In this document: one piece after another, positions 45,129-56,394 of the stretch
How positions within the stretch are numbered: the first letter of the stretch is position 1
Layout of the letters: each line of letters opens with the position of its first letter
Origin: Thelonectria olida
Lineage: Eukaryota; Ascomycota; Sordariomycetes; Hypocreales; Nectriaceae
Assembly (NCBI GenBank): GCA_020736575.1
Contig: JAGPYM010000087.1
Location: 1 to 64,000 of the forward strand
Direction: 5' to 3'
Length of the DNA stretch: 64,000 nucleotides
Translations under genes and position numbers: made by a program
The notes under the pieces: model-generated
What the model was told of the DNA's origin: nothing
The model's database searches: none
The model's input: only the letters and a program-made list of their open reading frames with translations

Positions 45129-45418
45129 GGATGATAGCCGGCGATGTATGAGGGACAGTTTTCATGAACAAGCTGGTTTAGCAAGGGAGAAAATTCAACT
45201 CGAATGTTGCGAGGATGTCGCAAGTTGAGGAACGAGTGAAGTGGAAAAAGTCGGGCGGAGCTGCTCCTCAGCCCCCAATATGTGCAGGAGAAGGACATAG
45301 CCACCGCCACCGCGTAATGCCCCAAACACAACGCTCACGCAGTATTAGACGGCCCGTTCCGCCGTCCGTCAAGATCCCTTGCTCTTTCAGACAGTTTCAC
45401 ACCAGCAAGCAGAGAATT
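45129..45418. promoter_or_regulatory. Bidirectional promoter, protease/zinc-finger and membrane-protein genes
   Basis: Only 290 bases separate the two starts, so both genes probably share regulatory DNA. No factor site was assigned. The plus-strand frame is open through much of the region, and an earlier start for that gene is not excluded. Confidence 0.5.
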
Positions 45419-46602
45419 ATGACCAGCAGCACTGACTACTGCGCCCAAATTGCCACCGAGTTGCTTGGTACAACATCTCGCTCCTTTGACTCTTACTTCA
45501 AGGTCTACCATGATTTAATTGCTCGCAGCGACGTCCATGTCCTGCAGGTCGAAGAGCCTGGACCAGAAGACTTGGCCCCTATCAGCCACGATGACATACT
45601 GGCTGGAGCAAAGGTCCTTCGCGAGGATCCCAAACTTACTTTGGACCAAGCCATCAATCAACTCGAGGCAAGACTAAACGGGGCCCATTCGAGACACCAG
45701 GTCAAGGTCGCCATCCTTGTGACCGTTCGAGCGATGCTTATGCTCGACTGTGCCGTGAGCCGGCGAAACTGGGAGCCCTGGCAACCGAATGAGCAATACG
45801 TCGACTTTGTCTCCAAATGCTTTCCTAAATCATTTGGGGTGTCTGCTCGAGTGGCCGAAACCATGGCGGACCAAAGGTCTCTGAAAGCTTGGAAGCTCAA
45901 GGCAAGATTGGGCATCTCCTTCAAGGGGACGGACAATCTTGCCCGGCACTTGCTCCTTGATCCCAAAGGACCTACTGTATATCTCTTCCACCACACCACG
46001 TTTCTCAAGGCGCAGTTGGACCGTGTCGTCGGGGAGAACTTTGGAAAAGAGGATGATGTATTAACCTGTCTTCGAAGGTTGGTCCTTGCCTTATTATGTC
46101 TTGCTCTTGCGTGGTTCTAACGATCTCTAGCGGAAGTCTACCGCCGCGGCTACTCGCCGAGACGCTCCATTCCCTCCAGACGATTCTCTTTCATTTTGAC
46201 GACCACAGATCGGGCAAAATCCTGGAGCGGCTCATAAGCAGGGACGGATTCGACGAAGACTGCGCCCAGCCCGAGGGGTACAAGATCTTCGACGATTCTG
46301 ATGGGCTTGAATATGTGTTTTGGGGCGAGCGGCTGGCGACATTGCATGAATTCGTCTTGAATCGCCCGCCTAGGAATAAGTTCGAACGGTGGATCAAGTG
46401 GCAGACCTCCGATAGTAATGCCTTTGCTATTGCGCTTGCCGCCCTCATTATCTCTATCCTTGTTGGAGTCTTGACCCTCGGCTTGTCAGGGTTTCAGGCT
46501 TGGGTTGCGTGGAAAGCTTGGAAGGAGCCTGTGTCAAATGGGGACGACACAGTTATTAGTTTACAGGAACTCATAGAATGGATTCGTCAGCAGGAAGGAT
46601 AG
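45419..46602 (+). CDS. Fungal protein of unknown function with C-terminal transmembrane hairpin
   Basis: Two exons (45419-46077 and 46131-46602) give 376 residues. Splicing at CGAAG|GTTGG and CTCTAG|CGG keeps frame. The start at 45419 (MTSSTDYCAQIATELLGTTS) is preferred because sequence upstream is Arg/Pro-rich and unlike the rest, though the frame is open to 45215. The soluble part is mostly helical (PEDLAPISHDDILAGAKVLR; RHQVKVAILVTVRAMLMLDC). Near the C-terminus AIALAALIISILVGVLTLGL and SGFQAWVAWKAW form a transmembrane segment or hairpin, followed by a short tail. I do not recognise a named domain. The pairing with a trypsin-like protein across a 290-bp promoter suggests a joint role, but there is no direct evidence. 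Confidence 0.75.
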
Positions 46603-47459
46603 TAGCTCAGCGGATCTCCCCACCAGCCGCGCAAAGGCAATCCTTATGTGCGGCTCGTATGCGGAAGAGGCTATTATGCAATCAAGACTCTTCACATGCA
46701 CAAGATAGCCATCAAAGGTTACTCCTACCGCACCTTCTTCGATAATGCCAGAGCTATAAGCCGAGATTCTTCATCCGTTGCCATCAGCATCCTTCGAGCC
46801 CATCGCAACGAGGGAAAGACGCCGCTGATCTTTGTGAGATCACCAAGTTTACCGGGTTGGTCACATCCATGGACCAACGTCTGACAGCTGTCCGAATAGT
46901 CCAACTAGTCCGTCTGGACACCTCAGACTGCCCATTTAGTTCGTTCGACTTGGCTAGACTAAACTAGCGGTCCGTCTGACTGAGATGTTCAGACTGGACT
47001 GGCAGTCTAACCATGATATGCAGACTGAACTATTGGATCGTCAAACCAGACTGCACTGCCTTGGCCAGTTACACGGATGTGTCCCGCCACAGCAAAGTAC
47101 GGATCACCGAAGGACCATCCAGCTGTTTTGGGTTGGTGTATCTCGCTTTGCGTAAGGCCGAGCGAGGTATGTTGGAAAAACAGCCACAACGGCTGACATC
47201 TGTCATCTACATATAAAACCCAGTCAGGTTCAGTAAAGAGCACACATAATGCATTGTCACGCTATGCTCCTTCGCAAAGGATAACAACACAGCTCGCTGT
47301 CATAACCGCAAGTTTGATAAACTCGTGGTAATGTGGAGGTCAACAACGCCAGTGAGCTGGCCGACAATGGTGAGAAGGAGGGTGTTTATAATGCCCAGGT
47401 ACTCGATAACCTAAGTAACGGCCACGACCTTGGTAATCTTGCTAGCCTGGACTTTAAAA
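46603..47459. other. Intergenic stretch with AGTCTG-like motif cluster
   Basis: No gene was recognised. Between about 46,885 and 47,055 the motif CAGACTG/CAGTCTG and close variants (GTCCGTCTGG, AGTCTGG) recur many times on both strands, suggesting a decayed short repeat. Composition drops to AT-rich at about 47,460. Confidence 0.45.
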
Positions 47460-48640
47460 TAATAACCACTTTTTAATAATATTAATAATTATTATATAAA
47501 TTTATTTAAATTTTTATAATATTTTTATTTATAAATTAATTAAATATTAAAAAGAAATTATAAGTTAAATTTTAATAAAATATATATTATAAAATATAAT
47601 ATAAAAGATTATATAAAAAATTATAAATTTTTAAAAGTTTATTTTTAAAAAAAAAAAAAATATAAATAAATTAAAAAAATTAAATATATAAAATATTATT
47701 AATTAATTAATTTTAAGTTTAAATAATTAGTTTATATTATTTTTATAAAAAATTTAATTTGAAAATTATAAGTTAATTTATTTAGTTTATATTTAAAAGG
47801 TTTATATAAAATAGTAAGTTAAAATGCTAGCTTATTACTAATATTCCTTTTTATAACTTTTAATATTATAAAGTTATAAGAGCGCTAGTTAAGGTTTAAT
47901 TATTATTTATAAAAGTGGATTTTAATATAAAACTTATTATAATTTTATACTTATTATAATTAATATATTAGCTACTAGTAAAAATATAAATATAAATATA
48001 TTTAAAGTTAAATATATAATTATTTTATATAATAATAGTAAAAGTTATTTTATTTTAATATACTAAGCTAATAAAAATAGTAATAGTAAGTAAGTAAAGT
48101 TATTAAAATTATTTATATAATATATATATTTATATAAAATATTTATAAATTACTTTAATAGTTTAACTAGTATTATAAGTAAATAAATAGGTATTATTAG
48201 TTAAATAAGTATTTTAATAAAAGAATTTATAAAAATAATAAAAAACTTATTATTTTAAAACTAATATAATAAAATTTTAAATAGCTAATAATAAAATATA
48301 AAAAGATTATATAATAAAAAAATAAATATATAATATAAAAACTAAATTAAATTAAAAAATAAAAAATATATAAAAGAATTTAAATTAAAACATATAAAAT
48401 AAAAAATATTATTAAAATTAATATATTTAATTTTAAATTTAAATATAATATTAGTAAATAGTTTATATAAGTTCTAATTACTTTATAATATTTTAAAAGG
48501 GAAATAATAAATTTTAATATATTTATATATATTTTATATTAAATATAAAAAGAGAGGCTTATAAGTTCTTAAAGTTTAAAAAGTGTTCTATTAAAAAGTT
48601 AAAAATTAAATCGAGTTAACAAGCGCTCGTTAAAACGTGT
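47460..48640. repeat. AT-rich, RIP-degraded block
   Basis: Nearly pure A/T with no coding potential. No clear match by eye to the 0.9-kb repeat of the other blocks, so probably a different dead element. The edges are sharp on both sides. Confidence 0.8.
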
Positions 48641-48719
48641 CTGATCTTGCGAGTTAGATAGCAAGGTCAGACCGGGCAACAGGATTTCCACCAAGAGAGT
48701 ATCCTTCATTTCTTTTCTA

Positions 48720-50035
48720 CTAATAACCATGCTCTTGTAAAGACCTGTGAGAGCTTTTAGCCATTACCGGTCGTTCTATACTTTGCATCTCTAGATCAAC
48801 CTGGACGTAAATATTTCGGCTGGATGAAGCATCATCAAAGTGATCCCAATCTGCGTCTCCAGCCGGCGTGGAGTCCATTCCACTCTGCATGCGCCGCGAA
48901 CCTGACGCTGTGGCGCTTGTAATAGTGGCTCTGTTCGTTCCTGTGTATGGAGTGATCTTGACTGGGGACGGACCGCTTGTCGAGTCGACCTTTAGACCCT
49001 TCTTGACCAGCCTTCTGAGCGCGGGTAGTGAGGAGGCAATGATGCCTATCCCGGATTCAACAATGGACCAAATTACAATATTGGCAACATTATCTATCAT
49101 ACTCATTAGATGATAATCCAAGGCAGGTAATATACTTACAGAGATAATTGTCCAGCCGCGTATAGTACTTTACGTATGGAAGCCTGACGATGACAACGAT
49201 AGATGCACTGTGCATCTGGTATTAGCATTGATATCCCATGAAATAAAACTGGGAGACTTGCAGGACACCTAGTCCGAGAATAACAGTGATGGATATCTTG
49301 GTCCACATCTTCATATTTGTCTTGTACAGTATGAATCCCGGCAATATCGCACATATCCAATCAGTCACCAGGGCCCCAGCAGATACAAGATAGCCAAGAC
49401 TCGTGATGACGACGGTCGGCGCGCATTTTCCCGGGTGACCCCAGGCTGTGGATATCGGCCGGCATATGACAAAGAGCCCAATTATCACAACACTGGTAGA
49501 TAGGGTTGCGAAGGTGAGCGTCGTCCAGAGAATGATGCGGTGGGTTTTCTCTATGGCGATTCGGAGAAGGAGGATACAGATGGACCCTTTGATGAAGAGT
49601 AAGGAACAGCAGTAAGTCACCTGGAAAAACCACAAGTACTGGAGAGGGCGCGGTGTCAGTTAACAACGTCTCTCGTAGCAAGGGCGGGGTTGCTCACTCT
49701 TCGACCGTCGCTCTGCATCGTAGCATTCAAGTCGACATCTTTCGCACCGATACCAGAGTATGTCCCACGAGCGACGATACCGCTCACGGCAATATATAGC
49801 ATCTACGATTTTTTTTATCAGTCTCTTTTGAGAATGGGTTATTCTCACCCAGCCCACTCACCCAGCCGAACAGCATGAGAGCGTCGTCAAGGCCAAACAC
49901 CTGGTGCTTGAGACGGACCCCGCATCTCAAAATAGTGACAATAGTGGTCGGAACTGTGAAGAAGATTGCAACTCCAAGAAGGGCACGTCGGAGGCCAGTT
50001 GGCTCGACTGTCGTTGCATACGGATCAGCTGCCAT
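48720..50035 (-). CDS. Rhodopsin-domain (SAT4/PTH11-like) seven-helix membrane protein
   Basis: Five exons give 369 residues: 50035-49862, 49802-49698, 49638-49258, 49215-49140 and 49093-48720. Introns 3 and 4 are only 42 and 46 bases but splice in frame at consensus sites. The fungal Rhodopsin_dom pattern is clear: DDALMLFGW closing helix 2, YLWFFQVTYCCSLLFIKGSI, CRPISTAWGHPGKC in the extracellular loop, VTDWICAILPG, and VRLPYVKYYT with NIVIWSIVESGIGIIASSLP in the last helices. A Ser/Thr-rich cytoplasmic tail of about 100 residues follows. PTH11-type relatives sense surface or chemical cues in plant and insect pathogens. No CFEM domain is present at the N-terminus, and the ligand is unknown. 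Confidence 0.9.
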
Positions 50036-50757
50036 GGCCGAGATGCGAATAGCTTCTCACGAGGGAAGAGTGTCCGCGCCGGGATTCGGAAGGAATGTTG
50101 ATTTTTACGTCGACAACATGTAATATTAAAACTCTTTCCTGTCTACTGGCCATCTTGCCCGTCGTCGAGCATCGTTTCCCCGCGCTTTAGCCCCTTGCAA
50201 CCAGAGACCAATTCGACGGCGGCTTCTAGCTCAGCCCTTAGTGAAGTTGGATCGCTTCCTCCGGAGAAACTCATGCCGGAATGGTGGCCATCTCCTCGGT
50301 TGTTGGATTGGCCGTTTGATGCGACCTGAACCAGGTAGATTTGTTGCATGAATCGCGCAAAACGACTTAGCTTTATATGTCAATTATTTGCATCATAATG
50401 TCATAGCTACATCACTCGACTTTATAGCAGGGCCATTCAATGATAAAGCAGTCTGCTTTTAGAACGCTTCTTGCTATAATAACACCTATTTCTATTTCTA
50501 CTATAGTAGTATTAGAGAGTATTAAAAGTGAGAGATAGATTTATTTATATGTTTTTTAATTTTATATTTAATTATTTTTTTTACTATTTTATTTTTACCT
50601 TTTTTGTTACTATTAGGCTGTAACAATATAAAGATATAAAAGAGACTAAACGATACCAGCTAATAATACTTCAAAGTAGGTTTTTATATATCTTGGTAAA
50701 TCCTTTTCCACCTATGCGCCGGGCTAGGGGTCAGGGCTAGGGGTCAGGGCTAGGGCT
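50036..50757. other. Intergenic stretch, partly AT-rich
   Basis: Contains the promoter of the rhodopsin-domain gene and the 3' flank of the second DUF3425 gene. A small AT-rich patch lies at about 50,450-50,660. A 68-codon minus-strand frame (50,143-50,349) is not supported as a gene. Confidence 0.4.
50721..50756 (+). repeat. 13-bp GC-rich tandem repeat, ~2.8 copies
   Basis: Two exact copies of GGGCTAGGGGTCA and a third partial one directly precede the minus-strand DUF3425 stop codon. The unit resembles a degenerate telomere-like G-rich repeat, but it is short and isolated. Confidence 0.85.
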
Positions 50758-51883
50758 TTATTCGCTCCCTTCACTCTGAAGATTATACGTGCCTACTAAG
50801 CCAGGGAAGGCCTTACTAAAAGCATTGCCAAGAGACCAGTTCTCGAGCCGACGCAGATGGCGCTCGAAGACAGGGTTGATCATTAGCTCGTCCCCGTTGG
50901 GATGCTGCAGCAGTGTGTCTGTGTCCTCGTAAGGCCAGTTCAGGCTCAACGTTGCCGTGAAGGGGATGAAAAGGTCATCGAACGGAATCTTAGACAGCCC
51001 GTAGTCGTCCACAAGCTTCACTCGCAAGCCTGGGAACGGCAGGAAGTGATCGATCCAGGCCGGATGGGGGTCCGTCAGCTGCGCCCTCCGTGGTCTCATC
51101 CACTCCGGTAGGCGATCGTAGTTCTCGTCCGTCGGGCTGACCCGCCACCTCATGGTCAGGAACATGATGTACAGCATCGCGACGCGCTCTGGCAGCCTTG
51201 AGAGGTCAGGGAATGTCTGGAGGATATCAGTGAACACCTTGGACATCGGGTGCGAGTACACGCTCTGCGCGGGGTTGAGAAGGGAGGAGACGCTGGGATA
51301 TCGCGGCCTGATGACCTCTTGTACTGGAAGGCCATCCGCTGCTCTTTGTCTTCGCTCGAAGAGGAAGTCTATCAGCAGGGTGTCTAAGGGGCAAGTTGGT
51401 GCGCAGTTCGCGAGGTCATCACTGCAGTGCGGCAGAGCACCTTGCCCATACTCTGGCCACACGCCGGAGTTCTGATTAAAGGGTGAGTTGGGAGCCTCGC
51501 CAACCGCGGTAGAGTGGCGCTTCACTCCAAAGCCAAGCGAGTCCTGTACCCCGTTTGACCCGTTCTGCGTCCTCGGAACCCTCTGTGAAGGATCCGGATG
51601 GAAGACCAACCCCCCCATCTCCGTCGCTGGATCCAGCCCGTGAACGAGATCACGCCTTTGCTGTCTTGGTAAGGTGATCTGCGTATCGCTCTGCCCTTGC
51701 GGAGGTTGCCCTTGGCCGGGGAGGAGAGTCTGACCCTCCGAAGCATAGACAAGATGTTCGACTACAGAGAATCAGTCTCAGACTCAAACAAGGGACGGTT
51801 TAATGCATGGGTGGGTAGGCAGAGGGGCAAGAGCAGCAAAACGCAGTTTAATCGGTGGTCTCACCTTGAGATGGTAACATCAT
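50758..51883 (-). CDS. DUF3425 protein without a bZIP region
   Basis: Two exons (51883-51865 and 51761-50758) give 340 residues. The tiny first exon MMLPSQ joins in frame to VEHLVYASEGQTLLPGQGQP. The DUF3425 domain is clear: HPMSKVFTDILQTFPDLSRL, MRWRVSPTDENYDRLPEWMR and HPAWIDHFLPFPGLRVKLVD. The usual N-terminal basic region is replaced by a Gln/Pro-rich segment. Either the true first exon lies further upstream and was missed, or the protein has lost DNA binding and may modulate other regulators. There is a second DUF3425 gene 38 kb away in this window. Confidence 0.8.
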
Positions 51884-52308
51884 GGGTCTGATCATGGAGA
51901 TGATCGAAGCTTATCCGCATGGGGACCGTCGACCAGCCAAGATGGCACTTTCGCACACCGACCATAATTCGGGATCCCCTTCAACAGGCGCTGCAAGAAG
52001 CCATTGCTGCCACGTCACCTAGAAGTTTGTCTACCGAATGGATATGCCATAAGCAGCCATGGCAGCCAATAGCGCACCTTCGCACAGGTGATGCAGAAAC
52101 TCCCCGCATCCCAATCCGGCACCGCGTGAGGCATGCCGCGGTGGCGTTCCACAATTCACTCTCAATGTTAAACCAGTTGCGCTCTTGTCGCAAGTCGGTC
52201 CCCCCCTTGGCAGTTCGGCAGCAGTGCTGCAAGTCAGCAAGAGATACGTCACAATCCTCGAACGGGCTCCGACAAGAGGGCGAGACGAATCACGCACTTG
52301 TCGCACTC
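51884..52308. other. Intergenic stretch
   Basis: Upstream of the second DUF3425 gene and downstream of the DUF7580 pseudogene. A 168-codon plus-strand frame overlaps but lacks any domain character. No feature was recognised. Confidence 0.4.
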
Positions 52309-54186
52309 TTAATGCCAACCCGATCGGCCAGGCCTCGACGATTTAAAGTCGTCAGCCCTGCGGAATACTCCAGCTACCAACTTATAAAACTCTTTCTTGA
52401 ATTCCTTCTTGCTGAAATCGGGTGACATCGTGAAAAAGTATTTAAGGCAGCGGATCATAATTGAATTCCACTCGTCAACGTTTTTGCTTTCCTCAAACTG
52501 CTGAATTCTGTACACCGTCGAGACGTCGCCCCCAGAGAGCTTCTGCCATCCTCTACTCTCTCACGTGACTTCAGAGGTGCCGATATGGATAGTTCCACGA
52601 GGGCGACGCCAGTCTCCAAATGGCCTCGTTGCGAATCACCATCTACCGGGCGGGATTAGGGCTGTCACTTGGTGGGTTGCTTGAAAGATGTCCATGATTG
52701 GATCGGAATGACTGCTTGAGAAACGCCCAATCTCTCAAAGGAAGGTTCTGCCCGGCAATAGGAAACAGATATCCTTCGCAGACCATTTTTCTGCCAACCA
52801 CAACGTCGTATGGAACTGAAGAAGCGATGATGCTAAAAGAAGCGCAATCCCGATCTTGACGAGCGGCGTGATGACTGGAGGGTCTGGGGGGTGCGAGGCG
52901 CTCTCGGAAGAAGGGCTTCTTTCTCTTCCGATGAGGTCGTGGAGAGAAACATAGCTGCCAGGAGCAGAACTCGTAAACAAAGAGGTGGGAAGGTAAACAA
53001 AGTGCTTGCGCTGCTCTTCGACGAGATAGCCGATACCTGGCATCCACGATGTTGGCTAGCCGCAGTGCTTGCTCCTTCTTCGAGGACCTTTGTTTCAACT
53101 CCAGGCAGAGGTTCGTGATGTGTTTGCTCGACATCTGACTTCGGGAACCTGACGTGGCCGTGAGCTGGAAACGTACTCCTGTTCGCGGCCGGGACCCCTG
53201 TGGCTCTTTTTTAATTTGCGACGCCTTGAACTCCGCTGGATACCAAGCGCTGCTCAACCCCTCTGTGTCGTCTGGGCCGATAAGTAGCAAGAAATCCAAT
53301 TTGAAACGTTGGGGTCCTTCGGTCGGAACAGTGCATTTTCTCAGCTGGAGGTGAGCGACATGAGCGTCGTTGCATTGGCAGAGCCAGCCACAACAAAGAG
53401 CACTGTATAAACTCTTTGCAGAACGTCTGAATTCTTCCCATTGGTTAGAGATTTTCCCGATGGGTGCGTGGCTGGCCTCAAACTCCGTATCAGGTTTTCC
53501 CTGAGACAATTGGAAGGGCTGAGTGTTGGACTTGTTGATGTCGTCTATTGCAAGTGTATACTTGCTGGAGTGAAAGATGTGCTTCATCCTTGTGGTCACC
53601 CCTTTTAGTGAGCCCAGCAACTTTTGAGAAGCGTGACGGTTGACTTGTTCGTACCATTCCTGGGAAATCATGATCTCAGTAAATGAAGAGTCTTTTTCAT
53701 AATTCTTGTTGGGGTCATTACTTACGTCTTTCTTTTTCAGGCCAACAGCTGGTGCCAGTATCTCAAACTTCCCCCAGATGCGTTTCATTGTATCAGTGTA
53801 AACAGTGTACAGGTCATCTCCAAACTTTTGTCTCAGTCTGATCTCGAGGCCGGCTTCGAGAGTCTTCATCCAGAAGAACCGGACATCTGGAGTCGTCTGG
53901 TTGCAGAGACCTTCCAACTCCTCGTCACTCGCGAACTCCTTGATGAACTGTTTATTCCAATATCGAAAACGCATGTGCTCAGAATTTACGTCCCTGATCA
54001 AGTCACTCATTACCTGCTCGTAGTGTACCATCACTTTCCCCGATTTCTCGTAGGCCTCAAGGCCAGAGGCAATGGGTGGCACACTCGAGTCCACAAGTAC
54101 CTAGATTAGCATGGTTTTCCTGAGATGGGTGGTGGTGTTTCAACTTACATGGCGAGAACAAGGCCAACAATCTCAAAACCAGACAT
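52309..54186 (-). pseudogene. DUF7580 protein, frameshifted
   Basis: The N-terminus is typical: exon 1 MSGFEIVGLVLA (from 54186) splices at AT|GTAAGT and CTCGAG|TGTGCC to IVPPIASGLEAYEKSGKV, a hydrophobic helix seen at the start of DUF7580 and HeLo-type fungal proteins. The middle carries SLYSALCCGWLCQCNDAHVA (residues about 230-250), the DUF7580 Cys/His signature. Near 53,060 coding moves to another frame: PGIGYLVEEQRKHFVYLP, VKIGIALLLASSLLQFHTTL and WLAEKWSAKDICFLL, to 52735. Then ETGVALVELSISAPL appears in a further frame near 52,620, and YRIQQFEESKNVDEWNSIMI with FKKEFYKLVAGVF in yet another, to 52309. No intron set restores this, so I call a pseudogene with at least two frameshifts. The family resembles C-terminal parts of heterokaryon-incompatibility-type proteins; its function is unproven. 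Confidence 0.7.
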
Positions 54187-54429
54187 GATTCGAGATTTCA
54201 GCTTTGCTAGCGATAAACCCCCGCTTTCTGATAGGTGTTGTTAGTTGTGCCTTCATGCAGCATCCTGCGGTGGGTGATGATTGGTGTTTCCCGGCGTTCT
54301 GCAGTCTATCAACTCGATGCCCGAGTAAACCCGACGGCCTGTTTTGTTATCTGAAGGCATGCGCTCTGAACGTCTGCGTCCAGTCTCCTACTCAAGAGTT
54401 CGGCTTGTGCCTTGCACCTCATACCATCA

Positions 54430-55990
54430 TGGAGGGCATCAATAACTACTACAATCATTGTCATCACTCCTTCAACAACCTCCCCGCAGTAGCAAAAAAC
54501 CCAGTTCGCAGTTTCGGTGATGAGCTACCACTCCCGAGTATCATCAATGAGTACGAACGCTTCAAGATGTGGTCTGGGAGCGTCGGGGCGAGGCACCCGC
54601 CTCCTAGGCGAATCTCTCTCGACCATCGGCTGCGCGACTCGCAATTCTACAGGGCCAAGCTGATAGATATGCTACGGCGATTCAACTGCACTCTCTGCAA
54701 AGGTGAGTGTCCTGGTCCCACAGGTGGTGGTCGACTTTGTGGAGGCGCTCGCAGACGCCGAAGCGGAGAAGAAGAACTGGAAACCGCCAGTCCAGAGAAT
54801 CGGCGGATTCGCCGAAGAAACGAAGGATACCAAGCCGTCCAGATGCGAGGCTAGCTGTTGCAGGGGCCAACACGTGCACGACGATTCCTACGTCGAAACC
54901 AAGCTGAGCGAGGACTTTATGAGGAGTCTGATTCCAGAAAGCTTCTCCGCTACTAAACTCCCGCCGCTCGTCATATATCCACGACCATTGAAGGACATGA
55001 AAGCTCCTACGGATGCCGAGCTTGTCGTTATGAGTTACCGAGTGTTTGGGTTTGTCCTGAGGAGTCGGCGGTGGGGTAAGTGTCTTAATTCTTTCCTTCG
55101 CCTACCTCCACCAGTCCACCTTCATGCCCTCGGCGTGGTCCTAGTCCCTCCGCTGTGCCAGATGTCCTGAAAAGATGGGCCGCACTAACAAAGACTTGAA
55201 TTAGCTCAACTTGACCTTTCCTACCTCAAGTATGAGAACGAGGATAGTAGCAAGTGCGTGTTAACAGCATTCGAGAGCCTCGTCCTTCCCAAAGGGCACC
55301 GCGAGATGGTCAGGTCCTTGGTCACTCAGCATTTCCGAGACAAACAGTCCGCACTGGCTAAAGAAGAGAGGTCTATCTCATCCGTGGTAAAGGTAAGTTA
55401 AATCATACCTCACATTTCTGTTGCTGTGGTGTGCCGTTTCAAGTACTAACCGGTACTCAGCCTTGTAGGCAAGGGCCGTATTGTGCTTCTCCATGGAGCG
55501 CCAGGCGTTGGCAAGACTACTACTGCAGGTTTGTTCTCACGAGTACCGAACAGTTTGAGGCCCATCACTCACACAACGAGACAGAGGGAGTTGCCGAACT
55601 CTTCAAGAAGCCGCTCTTCCAAGTCACCTACGGTAAGCTCATGGAGATCTCAACGCTGGATTCTCAATATACTGACAGTACGCAATATAGGTGATCTCGG
55701 TACCACGGCCAACGAGGTACAGACGGAACTTGAAAAGAACTTTTCTCTAGCAAGCCGATGGGGCTGCATCCTGCTGTTAAATGAAGCAGGTGTATTTCTG
55801 GCGTCTCGGGAGCGAAAGGACTTCAAACGGAACGGTCTGGTGGCAGGTGAGATTAACTTACGAGGGGTATAGAGGGGCTCAACGCTAACTGACGACGACA
55901 GTGTTTCTGCATGTTCCAGAATATTACTCCGGCATTCTCTTCCTCACGACGAACCGAGTCGGAGACTTCGATGAGGCCTCCGCCTTAAAG
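54430..55990 (+). pseudogene. AAA+ ATPase of the fungal DUF7025 type, 3'-truncated
   Basis: The N-terminal piece starting near 54430 (INEYERFKMWSGSVGARHPP) looks unlike the usual family start and may be a fused fragment. From about 54,730 the family pattern is clear: QRIGGFAEE, SYVETKLSEDFMRSLIPE, VFGFVLRSRRW, then after an intron AQLDLSYLKYENE. The AAA+ core follows with Walker A HGAPGVGKTTTA (near 55,490), VAELFKKPLFQVTYG, DLGTTANEVQTELEKNF, and FLTTNRVGDFDEAS (sensor 1). Walker B reads CILLLNEAGVFLA, where relatives have LLLDEADVFLA, so the acidic residue for Mg/water activation is altered. One junction near 55,390-55,465 does not splice cleanly. The arginine-finger region and C-terminus are gone: at 55,990 coding runs into the AT-rich block. 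I infer truncation by element insertion plus RIP. It is divergent from the DUF7580 pseudogene. Confidence 0.75.
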
Positions 55991-56394
55991 GGTTCTAGGT
56001 TTATATTAGTAGAGAGATTAGGGCGTTAAGGTTTAAATAATATAATAGGTTATTATATTTAGTAATATACTTAAAATAGATAAGTGTAATTAAATTATAT
56101 TAAAAGCTAAAGTAGTTATATTTATATAATATACTAAAGGAATATATTTATATATTAAAAGTATACTAGTAGGCTTATTAAATAGAAGTAAGTTTAATTT
56201 AATAGCTTATTATAAATAAGTAAGTTAAAAGTCCTAGCTTACTTATATAGGATAAGTTTAGGATTTAATATTATATAAAAATTAGGCCTATTATAATTCT
56301 ACTAAGTGCAACTGCCTAGTCCTAGCCTAGGCTATAATATTATATCTCCCCTCTTGTTAGTTATATTTTTATAGCTATTTTTAAGACTATTTCT

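Noticed and set aside
51919..52425. 168-codon ORF on the plus strand
   Set aside because: Overlaps the DUF7580 remnant on the other strand and has no recognisable motif; likely a shadow frame.
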